Of a DNA stretch of 19,947 bases, positions 6,342 to 14,435 are shown in pieces (the first letter of the stretch is position 1; each line of letters begins with the position of its first letter). The notes beneath the pieces are model-generated. The model made no database searches. It was given only the letters and a program-made list of their open reading frames with translations, and was not told the DNA's origin. The position numbers and the translations under genes were made by a program. The stretch is from JBDNIO01 sp041688215 (GTDB lineage: Bacteria > Pseudomonadota > Gammaproteobacteria > Nevskiales > Salinisphaeraceae): NCBI GenBank assembly GCA_041688215.1, contig JBDNIO010000170.1, forward strand, positions 1 to 19,947. Reading direction: 5' to 3'.

Positions 6342-6751
6342 ACCAGCGGGTTGTCGATAAAGATGGGTTCGCCCTGACGGTCGAAGCAGGCGTAACGGGA
6401 CAGGTCGCCGCCGGTGAGGAAGGCCTTGGCCATGCGTTTGAGGTGGGTGTCGCATTCGTCGCGGCTGGGGGCGCGGCCGTTTTGCCCTGGCAAGATGGCC
6501 AGCAGCAAAAAGCGCCAAGGCTGGCCGGTAGTATCTGCCGCGGCCACCACCTCGTCGAGTTCCAGATCCGGCTTCAAGTCCAGATCGCGCACCATCATCG
6601 GCGTCAGGCTGCCCTCGTTGTCGAGGGCCACCGTGCCGCCGTCGGGGCCACGGCTGTGGGCGGCCTCCACGCCGACGAGCACCACCAGCAGCTTGCTGGG
6701 CTCGGACTCGGTGGCGGCCATGGTTACCAGGTCGTCAAAGGTTTCGATCAT
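6338..6751 (-). CDS. Uncharacterised 137-residue protein in the nar-moe operon
   Basis: I do not recognise the function. The protein is small and acidic, with no signal peptide, membrane segment or cysteine cluster (one Cys at the DECDTH segment and one at RYACFDR). It opens with MIETFDDLVTMAA, has a buried-looking strand LLVVLVGVEAAH at about 21-32, a central EVVAAADTTGQPWRFLLLAI, and a C-terminal helix plus strand ending RYACFDRQGEPIFIDN. The layout suggests a compact alpha/beta domain. It overlaps the isomerase gene upstream and moeA downstream by 4 nt each, so it is very likely made in step with them. Context points to nitrate reductase assembly or molybdenum-cofactor delivery, but that is inference only. 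I have a vague memory of similar about 130-residue betaproteobacterial proteins carrying uninformative names. Confidence 0.85.
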   Translation of the reverse strand: MIETFDDLVTMAATESEPSKLLVVLVGVEAAHSRGPDGGTVALDNEGSLTPMMVRDLDLKPDLELDEVVAAADTTGQPWRFLLLAILPGQNGRAPSRDECDTHLKRMAKAFLTGGDLSRYACFDRQGEPIFIDNPLV

Positions 6752-7512
6752 TGTAAAAGCGGGCCGCTGCTGGTCTCGAAGTCGATGCCGACGAGCTCGG
6801 CGTCAGCGATCATGACTTGCAGGTAATGTGTTACGGCGTGCCTCCAGGACCGCTCGCGCAGGTAGTCGGCGATCAGGTGGGCTACCGCTTCATATCCCAG
6901 TAGCTCGCCGCCGGCGCGGGCCAGCACCTCGACCACGTGAAAGCCGTAGCGGGTTTCCACCGGCCGCGCGGCCAGGCTGACCGGCAGGCGCATGATGACG
7001 GACTCCAGCTCCGGCACGGTGGCGCCGCGGGTAACAATGCCCAGCCGGCCACCGTTCCTGGCCGAGGGGCAGCGCGAATGCTGACTCGCGAGCTCGGCAA
7101 ACTGTTCCGGTTTATCCTGCAGCGTCTTGACGATCTGCTCCGCCTGATCGCGGGCGGCGCTGCGCCCCGGGCCGTCATCCGGTGCGGCGGCCAGCAGAAT
7201 ATGGCGCGCCTCCACTTCTATGGGGGTGACGAAACGTTCGCGGTTGGCGTCGAAGTAGCGCCGGCAGGCAGCCTCGTCGGCTGCGGGCACCTGTACCTCG
7301 CGTTCCAGCAGTTCGTCGATCGCCGCATCCAGCCGGTTATGGACGTCGATGCCCAGTATTTTGGCGCGCTGGCGCAACAGTTCACGGATCGCCAGCCGGC
7401 GCGCGGCCTCGGCGCGTTTTTCCTCGATGCTGCCGGTCTCGATGCTGCCTGATTCCAGATTGATCTGCTCTTCGGGAACCAGAACCTGATTAACCTGCGC
7501 CAGCACACTCAT
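6748..7512 (-). CDS. Parvulin-type peptidyl-prolyl isomerase, NifM-like, nar-linked
   Basis: The protein is 254 residues from the ATG at 7512, which overlaps the narI stop by 4 nt; the long open frame upstream is antisense-free shadow of narI. An N-terminal helical part (about 1-120, with a charged segment EEKRAEAARRLAIRELLRQR) is followed by a parvulin domain: EVEARHILLAA, then FAELASQHSRCPSARNGG, LGIVTRGATVPELE, and RYGFHVVEVLAR. There is no signal peptide, so unlike SurA or PpiD it should work in the cytoplasm, as NifM does for nitrogenase iron protein. A parvulin gene directly after narI is a known arrangement in Pseudomonas nar operons. Its likely client is a nitrate reductase subunit, though this has not been shown here. 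Confidence 0.88.
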   Translation of the reverse strand: MSVLAQVNQVLVPEEQINLESGSIETGSIEEKRAEAARRLAIRELLRQRAKILGIDVHNRLDAAIDELLEREVQVPAADEAACRRYFDANRERFVTPIEVEARHILLAAAPDDGPGRSAARDQAEQIVKTLQDKPEQFAELASQHSRCPSARNGGRLGIVTRGATVPELESVIMRLPVSLAARPVETRYGFHVVEVLARAGGELLGYEAVAHLIADYLRERSWRHAVTHYLQVMIADAELVGIDFETSSGPLLQ

Positions 7513-8195
7513 ACGCGGCGCTGCCGCACGACCTGGTACTGGCGCGTAACGTAGGAGAACGGTGCGCTCCAGATATGCACCAGGCGGGTGAAGGGAAACA
7601 CCAGGAACACGGTCAGCCCCAGGAACAGATGCACCTTGAAGACCCAGTTCACGCCGGCCAGATAGGTGGCGGCACCAGGGCGGAAGGTCACGATGTGCTG
7701 GGCCCAGTCGGCCAGCAGCAGCATCTCGGCGCCGTCCATGTGCTGGTAGGAAATCGGGATGGTGGCCATGCCGAAGATGAGTTGGACATACAGTAGCACC
7801 AGGATGAAAATATCCCCGCGCAGGGACTGTGCCCGTACCTTGGGATGAAACAGCCGCCGATGCAGCAGAATGCTGCCGCCGACGATGGCGGCAGTCCCAG
7901 CCAGGCCGCCGGAAACCATGGCCAGAATCTGCTTGCTGTGCGGCGTCAGACCGAAGTAGGGATACAGCCAGTGCGGCATGAGCAGGCCGACGAGGTGGCC
8001 GAAGAACAGAAAGATCACGCCAACGTGAAACAGCACACTGCCGATCTGAAATGCAGGCGAGTTGTCCAGTAGCTGACTGGAATTGGTCTTCCATGTGTAC
8101 TGACTCATGTCGAAGCGCACCAGGCTGCCGAACAGGAATACCGTACCGGCAATATAGGGATAGATCTGAAATAGCAGTTGATCGATAAAATTCAT
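7509..8195 (-). CDS. narI: NarI, cytochrome b subunit of nitrate reductase
   Basis: The protein is 228 residues, against 225 in E. coli NarI. It anchors NarGH to the inner membrane and passes electrons from quinol to NarH through two b haems. Five membrane segments are visible. The four haem ligands are in place: His57 and His67 in LFHVGVIFLFFGHLVG, and His189 and His207 in VHLFLGLTVFLVF and TRLVHIWS. The start is the ATG at 8195, preceded by AAGGAGAA seven bases away. It lies 16 nt after narJ and overlaps the isomerase gene by 4 nt. Confidence 0.96.
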   Translation of the reverse strand: MNFIDQLLFQIYPYIAGTVFLFGSLVRFDMSQYTWKTNSSQLLDNSPAFQIGSVLFHVGVIFLFFGHLVGLLMPHWLYPYFGLTPHSKQILAMVSGGLAGTAAIVGGSILLHRRLFHPKVRAQSLRGDIFILVLLYVQLIFGMATIPISYQHMDGAEMLLLADWAQHIVTFRPGAATYLAGVNWVFKVHLFLGLTVFLVFPFTRLVHIWSAPFSYVTRQYQVVRQRRV

Positions 8196-8211
8196 GCCGA
8201 CATTCTCCTTG

Positions 8212-8967
8212 CTAACCGTTTCCCGGGCCTGATGCGGCGTCCTGCCCATCCATACGTATGAGTGGCTGTTCTACGACAGCCCCCGATGGCGCCTGACGCG
8301 TAGTACCGCATTGGGACTGCGGTTGCTCCGCCCCGAAACTGACTGGCGCCTCCTCCCACACACTATCCAACGCCGCCGGCGTGTCATCACGCTTCTCCGT
8401 AGCCACTATGCGGCCCATCTCCTCGGGTATGATCTCCAGCGCCAATAGCTTCAGCAGAACTCGGAAGAACGCCGCGTAAGGACTTTGGCGGGCCGCCAGG
8501 CGTACATGAATACGCTGCAAAACCTGGCTCACATCCAGCAACCAAGTGCGCGCTTCAACCTCCGGCAGCAACGCCGTGAACTCCAGAAACATGGGCAGGT
8601 AGTCCGGCAGCTCGCGCGAATCAATTTCTAGACCCTGCTCACGGTAGGCGTGGCCCAGTTCCACCATGGCCGGACCGCGGTCGCGCGATTCACCGTAGAC
8701 GTGCTCGAACAGGTACAGCGACACCTTCTTGCCGCGGTCGAAGGTTTCCACGAACGTCGCCTGGGCTTCCAACAGTTCACTGTCACTCAGCCAGGCAATG
8801 GTCGCGGCGAGCGCTCCATGGTCGTCGGCATCCAGCTCGGCACAGGCGGCAAAAACCGGCTCCAGCTCGCGGGCGTGGGCGCGCAGCTCGGCGTCCGGGT
8901 AGGCGAGCAGCAGCGCCAGCGATTTGAGCGCCGGCGCCAGCTTGTTGTCATCGGTCGCGCGGCTCAC
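8212..8967 (-). CDS. narJ: NarJ, nitrate reductase assembly chaperone
   Basis: The protein is 251 residues. NarJ binds the NarG N-terminus and holds the NarGH complex until cofactor insertion and docking on NarI. Family features are the all-helical TorD/NarJ core with LLAYPDAELRAH, ATFVETFDRGKKVSLYLFEH and VYGESRDRGPAMVEL, and the DYLPMFLEF segment. The start is GTG, overlapping the narH stop in GTGA, so translation is coupled. After about residue 190 the tail is low in complexity and rich in Ala, Gln and Pro, slightly longer than the 236-residue E. coli protein; this part varies widely in the family. Confidence 0.94.
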   Translation of the reverse strand: MSRATDDNKLAPALKSLALLLAYPDAELRAHARELEPVFAACAELDADDHGALAATIAWLSDSELLEAQATFVETFDRGKKVSLYLFEHVYGESRDRGPAMVELGHAYREQGLEIDSRELPDYLPMFLEFTALLPEVEARTWLLDVSQVLQRIHVRLAARQSPYAAFFRVLLKLLALEIIPEEMGRIVATEKRDDTPAALDSVWEEAPVSFGAEQPQSQCGTTRQAPSGAVVEQPLIRMDGQDAASGPGNG

Positions 8968-10514
8968 TTTTTGCTCTCCGCCGTGGGCCGCGGCGCGGCG
9001 TGCTCACGCTGGTACGGGCCCTTACTGCCGAACAGGTTGGTGCGGGTGACACCGTGGGTATGACAACCGTCGCCGAAGGAAAAGCCGCAGCCGCTGCGCT
9101 CGCCGTAGGGATCGGGCGTACTCAGCTCGCGATGGTTGGTGGGAATTACGAAGCGATCCTCGTAGTTGGCGATGGCCATGGTCTGGTACATGTCCTCAAG
9201 CAGCGTTTCGTTCAGGCCCACCTGCTCCAGCACGGCGTAGTTGGGCTTGCCCTCCACGGTCTGCGAGCGTTTGAACACGCGCATCGCCAGCAGCCGGCGC
9301 AGGGCGTGGATGACCGGGCGCTCGTCGCCGCCGGTGAGCATGTTGGCCAGGTACTTGACCGGGATGCGCAGGGATTCCACGTCCGGGATCAAGCCGTCGG
9401 ATTCCAGCTTGCCTGCGTCGGCCGCAGCCTGTACCGGCGACAATGGCGGTACGTACCAGACCATCGGCAGGGTGCGATATTCCGGGTGCAGCGGGAAGGC
9501 TACCTTCCAGTCCACCGCCATCTTGTACACCGGCGAGCGCTTTGCTGCTTCCAGCCAGGAATCGGGCACGCCGTCGGCGCGCGCCTGCTTGATGACCGCG
9601 GGGTCGTGCGGATCCAGGAAGATATCGAGCTGGGCCTGGTACAGGTCCTCCTCGTTAGCCACGCTCGCCGCTTCCTTGATACGGTCGGCGTCGTAGAGCA
9701 GCACGCCGAGATAGCGGATGCGCCCGACACAGGTTTCGGAGCATACGGTGGGCTCGCCGGCCTCAATGCGCGGGTAGCAGAAGGTGCACTTCTCCGACTT
9801 GCCGGACTGCCAGTTGTAGTAGATCTTCTTGTACGGACAGCCGGAGATGCACATGCGCCAGCCGCGGCAGCGGTCTTGGTCGATCAGCACGATGCCGTCT
9901 TCTTCGCGCTTGTAGATGGCCCCACTCGGGCAGCTCGCCACGCAGGTTGGGTTCAGGCAGTGCTCGCACAAGCGCGGCAGATACATCATGAAGGTGTGCT
10001 CGAACTGTCCGTAGATCTCCTTCTGTATATTTTGGAAGTTGTAGTCGCGCTTGCGTTTGGCAAACTCGCCACCCAGAATCTCTTCCCAGTTAGGTCCCCA
10101 CTCGATCTTCTCCATCGGCTTGCCGGTGATCGCCGAATAGGGCTTGGCGGTGGGCTGAGCCTTGGAGGCGGCCGCGTTGTGCAAACGCTGGTAGTCAAAG
10201 TTGAACGGCTCGTAGTAATCATCGATTTCCGGCAGATGTGGGTTGGCGAAAATCTTAGCCAACAGGCGCCACTTGCCACCCTGTTTCGGTACGATCTCAC
10301 CGTTATCCTTGCGCACCCAGCCACCTTTCCAGCGGTCCTGATTCTCCCATTCCTTGGGATAGCCGATGCCTGGCTTAGTCTCGACATTGTTGAACCATGC
10401 GTACTCCACACCTTCACGCGAAGTCCATACGTTCTTGCAGGTAATCGAACAGGTGTGACAGCCGATGCACTTATCCAGGTTCAGCACCTTGCCGATCTGG
10501 GCTCTTATTTTCAT
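8964..10514 (-). CDS. narH: NarH, iron-sulfur subunit of nitrate reductase
   Basis: The protein is 516 residues (E. coli NarH has 512). It carries electrons from NarI haems to NarG through three [4Fe-4S] clusters and one [3Fe-4S] cluster. The cysteine sets are visible: CIGCHTCSITCKNVW near residue 16, CEHCLNPTCVASCPSGAIY, CRGWRMCISGCPYKK and CTFCYPR with CSETCVG. The Trp in CRGWRMC replaces a cluster Cys, as expected for the [3Fe-4S] site in this family. A strong GGAGG lies seven bases before the ATG (10522-10526). It starts 52 nt after narG, with no promoter evident between them, and overlaps narJ by 4 nt. Confidence 0.97.
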   Translation of the reverse strand: MKIRAQIGKVLNLDKCIGCHTCSITCKNVWTSREGVEYAWFNNVETKPGIGYPKEWENQDRWKGGWVRKDNGEIVPKQGGKWRLLAKIFANPHLPEIDDYYEPFNFDYQRLHNAAASKAQPTAKPYSAITGKPMEKIEWGPNWEEILGGEFAKRKRDYNFQNIQKEIYGQFEHTFMMYLPRLCEHCLNPTCVASCPSGAIYKREEDGIVLIDQDRCRGWRMCISGCPYKKIYYNWQSGKSEKCTFCYPRIEAGEPTVCSETCVGRIRYLGVLLYDADRIKEAASVANEEDLYQAQLDIFLDPHDPAVIKQARADGVPDSWLEAAKRSPVYKMAVDWKVAFPLHPEYRTLPMVWYVPPLSPVQAAADAGKLESDGLIPDVESLRIPVKYLANMLTGGDERPVIHALRRLLAMRVFKRSQTVEGKPNYAVLEQVGLNETLLEDMYQTMAIANYEDRFVIPTNHRELSTPDPYGERSGCGFSFGDGCHTHGVTRTNLFGSKGPYQREHAAPRPTAESKK

Positions 10515-10566
10515 GCTGAAACCTCCATGTCAGGATTCCGGGTACGGCGGCAGACGGTCAGCCTTT

Positions 10567-13500
10567 TCATCGCACATATTCCTGTTTGAGAATGGATTCG
10601 TCATCCCCTTCCAGCCAGTCGACGCGGTCCATCTTGCGCAACACCACGAACTCGTCGCGATTGGAGCCGACCGTACCGTAGTAGTTGAAGCCGTAGCTCT
10701 GTTGAGCGTAGCCCCCAATCATGTGGGTGGGCTTGACCACGGCACGGGTTACTGAGTTGTGGATGCCGCCGCGGTTACCGGTGATCTCCGAGCCTGGCGT
10801 ATTCACGATGCGCTCCTGAGCGTGGTACATCATCGCTGTGCCCTCGCGCACCCGCTGAGAGACCACCGCGCGCGCGACCACCGCGCCGTTGACGTTGAAC
10901 ATCTCGATCCAGTCGTTATCCTCGATACCGACCTTGGCGGCGTCGGTCTCTGACAGCCACACAATGGGCCCACCACGCGACAGTGTGAGCAACAGCAGGT
11001 TATCGCTGAAGGTGCTGTGGATGCCCCACTTTTGATGTGGGGTGATCCAATTGAGCACGATCTCGGGATGACCGTTAGGACGGGTTCCCTTGATTTGTTT
11101 CCAGGTTTTGGTGTTGATCGGTGGGCGGTAGACGGCAAAACCTTCGCCGAAGCCACGCATCCATTTGTGATCTTGATAGATCTGTTGACGACCGGTTAGG
11201 GTCCGCCAGGGAATGAGTTCATTGACGTTGGTCCAACCGGCGCTGTAGCACACCTTTTCGGACTCGATACCCGACCATGTCGGTGAAGAGATGATCTTGC
11301 GCGGCTGCGCCTGGATGTCGCGAAAGCGGATTTTCTCGTCTTCCTTGGCCCGTGCCAGATGCGCGTGCTCGCGACCGGTGAACTTTTCCAGCGCCTGCCA
11401 AGCTTTGACCGCGACCTCGCCGTTGGTCTCCGGCGCCAGCGCCATTACGGTATCGCAAGCTTCGATGGCGCTGTCCAGGCGCGGCCGCCCATAGCCCGCA
11501 CCCTCGCGTGTCTGGCGGCCGTGAAGCCGGCCCAGATAGTCCACTTCGTGTTCGGTATTCCAGCTAATACCCTTGCCGCCATTGCCGAGCTTTTCTAGCA
11601 ATGGGCCGACCGACGTGAAACGCTGGTAGGTTGCCGGGTAGTCGCGTTCCACGGTGAGGATATTGGGCATGGTCTTGCCTGGCAAAGGCTCACATTCACC
11701 TTTTTTCCACTCGGCGACGTCGAACGCTTGGCCCATCTCACCTGCTGTGTCGTGCAACAGCGGCAGGGTGACGAGATCGTTTTGCACGCCCAGACGGGGG
11801 CCGGCGATCTCGGAGAACTTCTCCGCGATACCCTTGAAAATCTCCCAGTCCGAGCGCGACTCCCAGGCCGGGTTGACCGCTTCGGAAAGTGGATGGATGA
11901 AGGGGTGCATGTCCGAGGTATTGAGATCATCCTTCTCGTACCAGGTGGCGGTGGGCAGTACCACATCCGAGTACAGGCAGGTGGTGGACATGCGGAAATC
12001 CAGAGTCACCAGAAGATCCAGCTTGCCCTCTGGCGCTTTCTCGTGCCAGGTCACTTCCTCAGCGTGCTGCTCGCCCGGATCACCCAAGTCCTTGCCCTGC
12101 ACGCCATCGTCGGTGCCCAAAAGGTGCTTGAGGAAATACTCGTGGCCCTTACCGGAGGAGCCTAAGAGGTTGGAGCGCCATATGAACAGGTTGCGCGGCC
12201 AGTTCTCCAGTGCGTCCGGATCCTCACAGGCCATCTTGAGATTCCCGGATTTAAGCTGCTCGACCACATAGTCCTTGGGCTCCTGGCCAGCGGCCGCCGC
12301 TTCGCGCATGATCTCCAGCGGGTTGCGGTTCAGCTGCGGCGACGAAGGCAGCCAGCCCATGCGCTCGGCGCGCACGTTGTAATCAATCAGGCTGCCGGAC
12401 CAGTCCTTTGGATCAGCCAGCGGTGAGAGTATTTCCTCGATTTTAAGTTTTTCGTAACGCCACTGATCGGTATGCGCATAAAAGTAGGAGGTACCGTTCA
12501 TGTGGCGCGGTGGACGCGCCCAGTCCAGCGCGAAGGCCACCGGCAACCACCCGGTCTGGGGCCGCAGCTTTTCCTGACCCACATAGTGCGCCCAGCCGCC
12601 CCCGCTTTGCCCCACGCAGCCACACATCACCAGCATGTTGATGATGCCGCGATAGCTCATGTCCATGTGATACCAGTGGTTAATTCCCGCGCCAAGAATA
12701 ACCATGGACTTGCCATGAGTCTTGGCGGCGTTCTCTGCGAATTCGCGGGCCACGCGGATCACGTTGTCTGCTGATACGCTGGTGATAGCCTCCTGCCATT
12801 TAGGCGTATAGGGCACGTCGTCCGCGTAGCTCTTGGCGCAACTGTCACCTTCAAAGCCACGATCCACGCCATAGTGCGCCACCATCAGGTCGAACACGGT
12901 GGCCACGAGCGCACTGCTGCCGTCAGCTAGTCTCAGACGCTTGACGGGTACCTTGCGCAGCAGAATATCGGATTGCTGGTCGTTGCCGTCAAAATACTCG
13001 TGCACGACCCCGCCGAAGTAAGGAAAAGCCACACTGGTCAGTTCGTCGTGATGCTCCACAAAGGACAGACTCGGGGCAATGGCCGCGCCGCTGACGCCGT
13101 CGACCTCCTCGAGATTCCAGCGACCACTCTCATCCCAGCGAAAACCCACTGAGCCCTGCGGAACTGCCGGTGTGTCGGTGGTTTCATCCCAGACCAGCGT
13201 CTTCCAATCACCGTGTTTAAGCGCCTCACCAGTGAGCTCGCTCGCCCGCAGAAAGCGCCCCGGCACGCGGCCGTGCTCGTGCTCATCTAGTCGAACCAGC
13301 ATGGGCATGTCGGTATAGCGACGGCAATAGTCCTGAAAATAGGGGGTAGGACTGTCGATGTGAAACTCCTTGAGAATCACATGACCCAGCGCCATCGCTA
13401 GCGCGGCGTCGGTACCCTGCTTGGGCGCGAGCCACAGATCGGCGAACTTGGTGGCCTCGGCGTAGTCCGGCGAGCACACCACGATCTTGGTGCCGTTGTA

Positions 13501-14316
13501 ACGCGCCTCAGTCATAAAATGGGCATCCGGAGTGCGTGTTTGCGGTACGTTGGAACCCCACATCATTATGAATTTGCTGTTGTACCAATCGGCCGATTCG
13601 GGCACGTCGGTCTGCTCGCCCCAGGTCATGGGCGAGGATGGCGGCAGATCACAGTACCAGTCATAGAAGGACAGACAGACTCCGCCGATCAGCGATAGAT
13701 AGCGGGTACCAGCAGCGTAGGAGATCATCGACATGGCCGGGATCGGTGAGAATCCGGCGATGCGATCCGGACCCCAGCGCTCGATGGTATGGCCGTTGGC
13801 TGCCGCAATCAGCTCATTGACCTCGTCCCAATCGGCACGCACCAGCCCACCTAGGCCGCGGCTTTTCTGGTAGCTGCGGCGTTTGTCCTCATCGCCGACA
13901 ATGGAGGCCCAGGCGTCCACTGGGTCGGCATGGACGGCACGCGCCTCACGCCACAGTTTGATCAGGGTTCCGCGCACCATCGGATACTTGAGCCGGTTGG
14001 CGCTGTAGATGTACCAGGAATAGCTGGCGCCGCGCGGGCAGCCGCGCGGCTCGTGGTTGGGCAGGTCCGGACGCGTGCGCGGGTAGTCGGTCTGCTGCGT
14101 CTCCCAGGTAACCAGGCCGTCCTTGACGTAGATCTTCCAGGAGCAGGAGCCGGTGCAGTTCACGCCGTGGGTGGAGCGCACGATCTTGTCGTGCTGCCAG
14201 CGCTGGCGGTAGGCCTTTTCCCAGGAGCGATCCTCGTCGGTGGTGCGGCCGTGGCCGTTTGCAAACTCGCCGGTGACTCGCTTGAAGAAACGCATGCGAT
14301 CAAGGAAATGGCTCAT
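10567..14316 (-). CDS. narG: NarG, catalytic molybdenum subunit of nitrate reductase
   Basis: The protein is 1249 residues, close to the 1247 of E. coli NarG. It reduces nitrate to nitrite on the cytoplasmic face of the inner membrane using Mo-bis-MGD. The FS0 [4Fe-4S] ligands His50, Cys54, Cys58 (THGVNCTGSCSW) and Cys93 (EPRGCPRGASYSW) are present, as is the molybdenum-ligating Asp223 in FYDWYCDLPPSSP. No twin-arginine signal of the periplasmic NarG type is seen at the N-terminus (MSHFLDRMRFFKRV), in keeping with a cytoplasmic enzyme. GGAG stands seven bases before the ATG. An FNR-type box and matching -10 precede the gene inside the narK-narG gap, so it has its own start point in addition to any read-through from narK. 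Confidence 0.98.
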   Translation of the reverse strand: MSHFLDRMRFFKRVTGEFANGHGRTTDEDRSWEKAYRQRWQHDKIVRSTHGVNCTGSCSWKIYVKDGLVTWETQQTDYPRTRPDLPNHEPRGCPRGASYSWYIYSANRLKYPMVRGTLIKLWREARAVHADPVDAWASIVGDEDKRRSYQKSRGLGGLVRADWDEVNELIAAANGHTIERWGPDRIAGFSPIPAMSMISYAAGTRYLSLIGGVCLSFYDWYCDLPPSSPMTWGEQTDVPESADWYNSKFIMMWGSNVPQTRTPDAHFMTEARYNGTKIVVCSPDYAEATKFADLWLAPKQGTDAALAMALGHVILKEFHIDSPTPYFQDYCRRYTDMPMLVRLDEHEHGRVPGRFLRASELTGEALKHGDWKTLVWDETTDTPAVPQGSVGFRWDESGRWNLEEVDGVSGAAIAPSLSFVEHHDELTSVAFPYFGGVVHEYFDGNDQQSDILLRKVPVKRLRLADGSSALVATVFDLMVAHYGVDRGFEGDSCAKSYADDVPYTPKWQEAITSVSADNVIRVAREFAENAAKTHGKSMVILGAGINHWYHMDMSYRGIINMLVMCGCVGQSGGGWAHYVGQEKLRPQTGWLPVAFALDWARPPRHMNGTSYFYAHTDQWRYEKLKIEEILSPLADPKDWSGSLIDYNVRAERMGWLPSSPQLNRNPLEIMREAAAAGQEPKDYVVEQLKSGNLKMACEDPDALENWPRNLFIWRSNLLGSSGKGHEYFLKHLLGTDDGVQGKDLGDPGEQHAEEVTWHEKAPEGKLDLLVTLDFRMSTTCLYSDVVLPTATWYEKDDLNTSDMHPFIHPLSEAVNPAWESRSDWEIFKGIAEKFSEIAGPRLGVQNDLVTLPLLHDTAGEMGQAFDVAEWKKGECEPLPGKTMPNILTVERDYPATYQRFTSVGPLLEKLGNGGKGISWNTEHEVDYLGRLHGRQTREGAGYGRPRLDSAIEACDTVMALAPETNGEVAVKAWQALEKFTGREHAHLARAKEDEKIRFRDIQAQPRKIISSPTWSGIESEKVCYSAGWTNVNELIPWRTLTGRQQIYQDHKWMRGFGEGFAVYRPPINTKTWKQIKGTRPNGHPEIVLNWITPHQKWGIHSTFSDNLLLLTLSRGGPIVWLSETDAAKVGIEDNDWIEMFNVNGAVVARAVVSQRVREGTAMMYHAQERIVNTPGSEITGNRGGIHNSVTRAVVKPTHMIGGYAQQSYGFNYYGTVGSNRDEFVVLRKMDRVDWLEGDDESILKQEYVR

Positions 14317-14360
14317 CGTGTTGCTCCGTTGTTTGGCCTTGGCTCGAGGCGTCGGGTGCG

Positions 14361-14402
14361 AGTCTACTCACAAATCAATAGCAGATTCTTGACCTGCATC
14401 AA
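14361..14402 (-). promoter_or_regulatory. narG promoter: FNR/DNR-type box plus -10
   Basis: On the gene's strand TTGATGCAGGTCAA (14402-14389) matches the consensus at nine of ten positions. A TAGACT hexamer (14366-14361, four of six to TATAAT) lies with its centre 32 nt from the box centre, exactly the class II spacing for activation at -41.5. The predicted transcript start is near 14354, giving a leader of about 38 nt before the narG ATG at 14316. Confidence 0.75.
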
Positions 14403-14435
14403 TTTCCGGCATCCAGATGGCGATTCACTGTAACG

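Noticed and set aside
5132..6518. Longer in-frame start for MoeA (to 6518) and similar long extensions for the isomerase and the SRPBCC protein
   Set aside because: The extra N-terminal parts are arginine/proline-rich and lie over neighbouring genes or promoters; the internal ATGs have overlap coupling or a good ribosome site and give normal family lengths.
10515..10566. Separate narH promoter in the narG-narH gap
   Set aside because: The 52-nt gap holds only the strong GGAGG of narH; no FNR-type box or credible promoter hexamers are visible.
9000..10589. 529-codon plus-strand open frame opposite narH
   Set aside because: It is antisense to an unmistakable narH with all cysteine clusters; long open antisense frames are common in GC-rich coding DNA, and its translation shows no family features.
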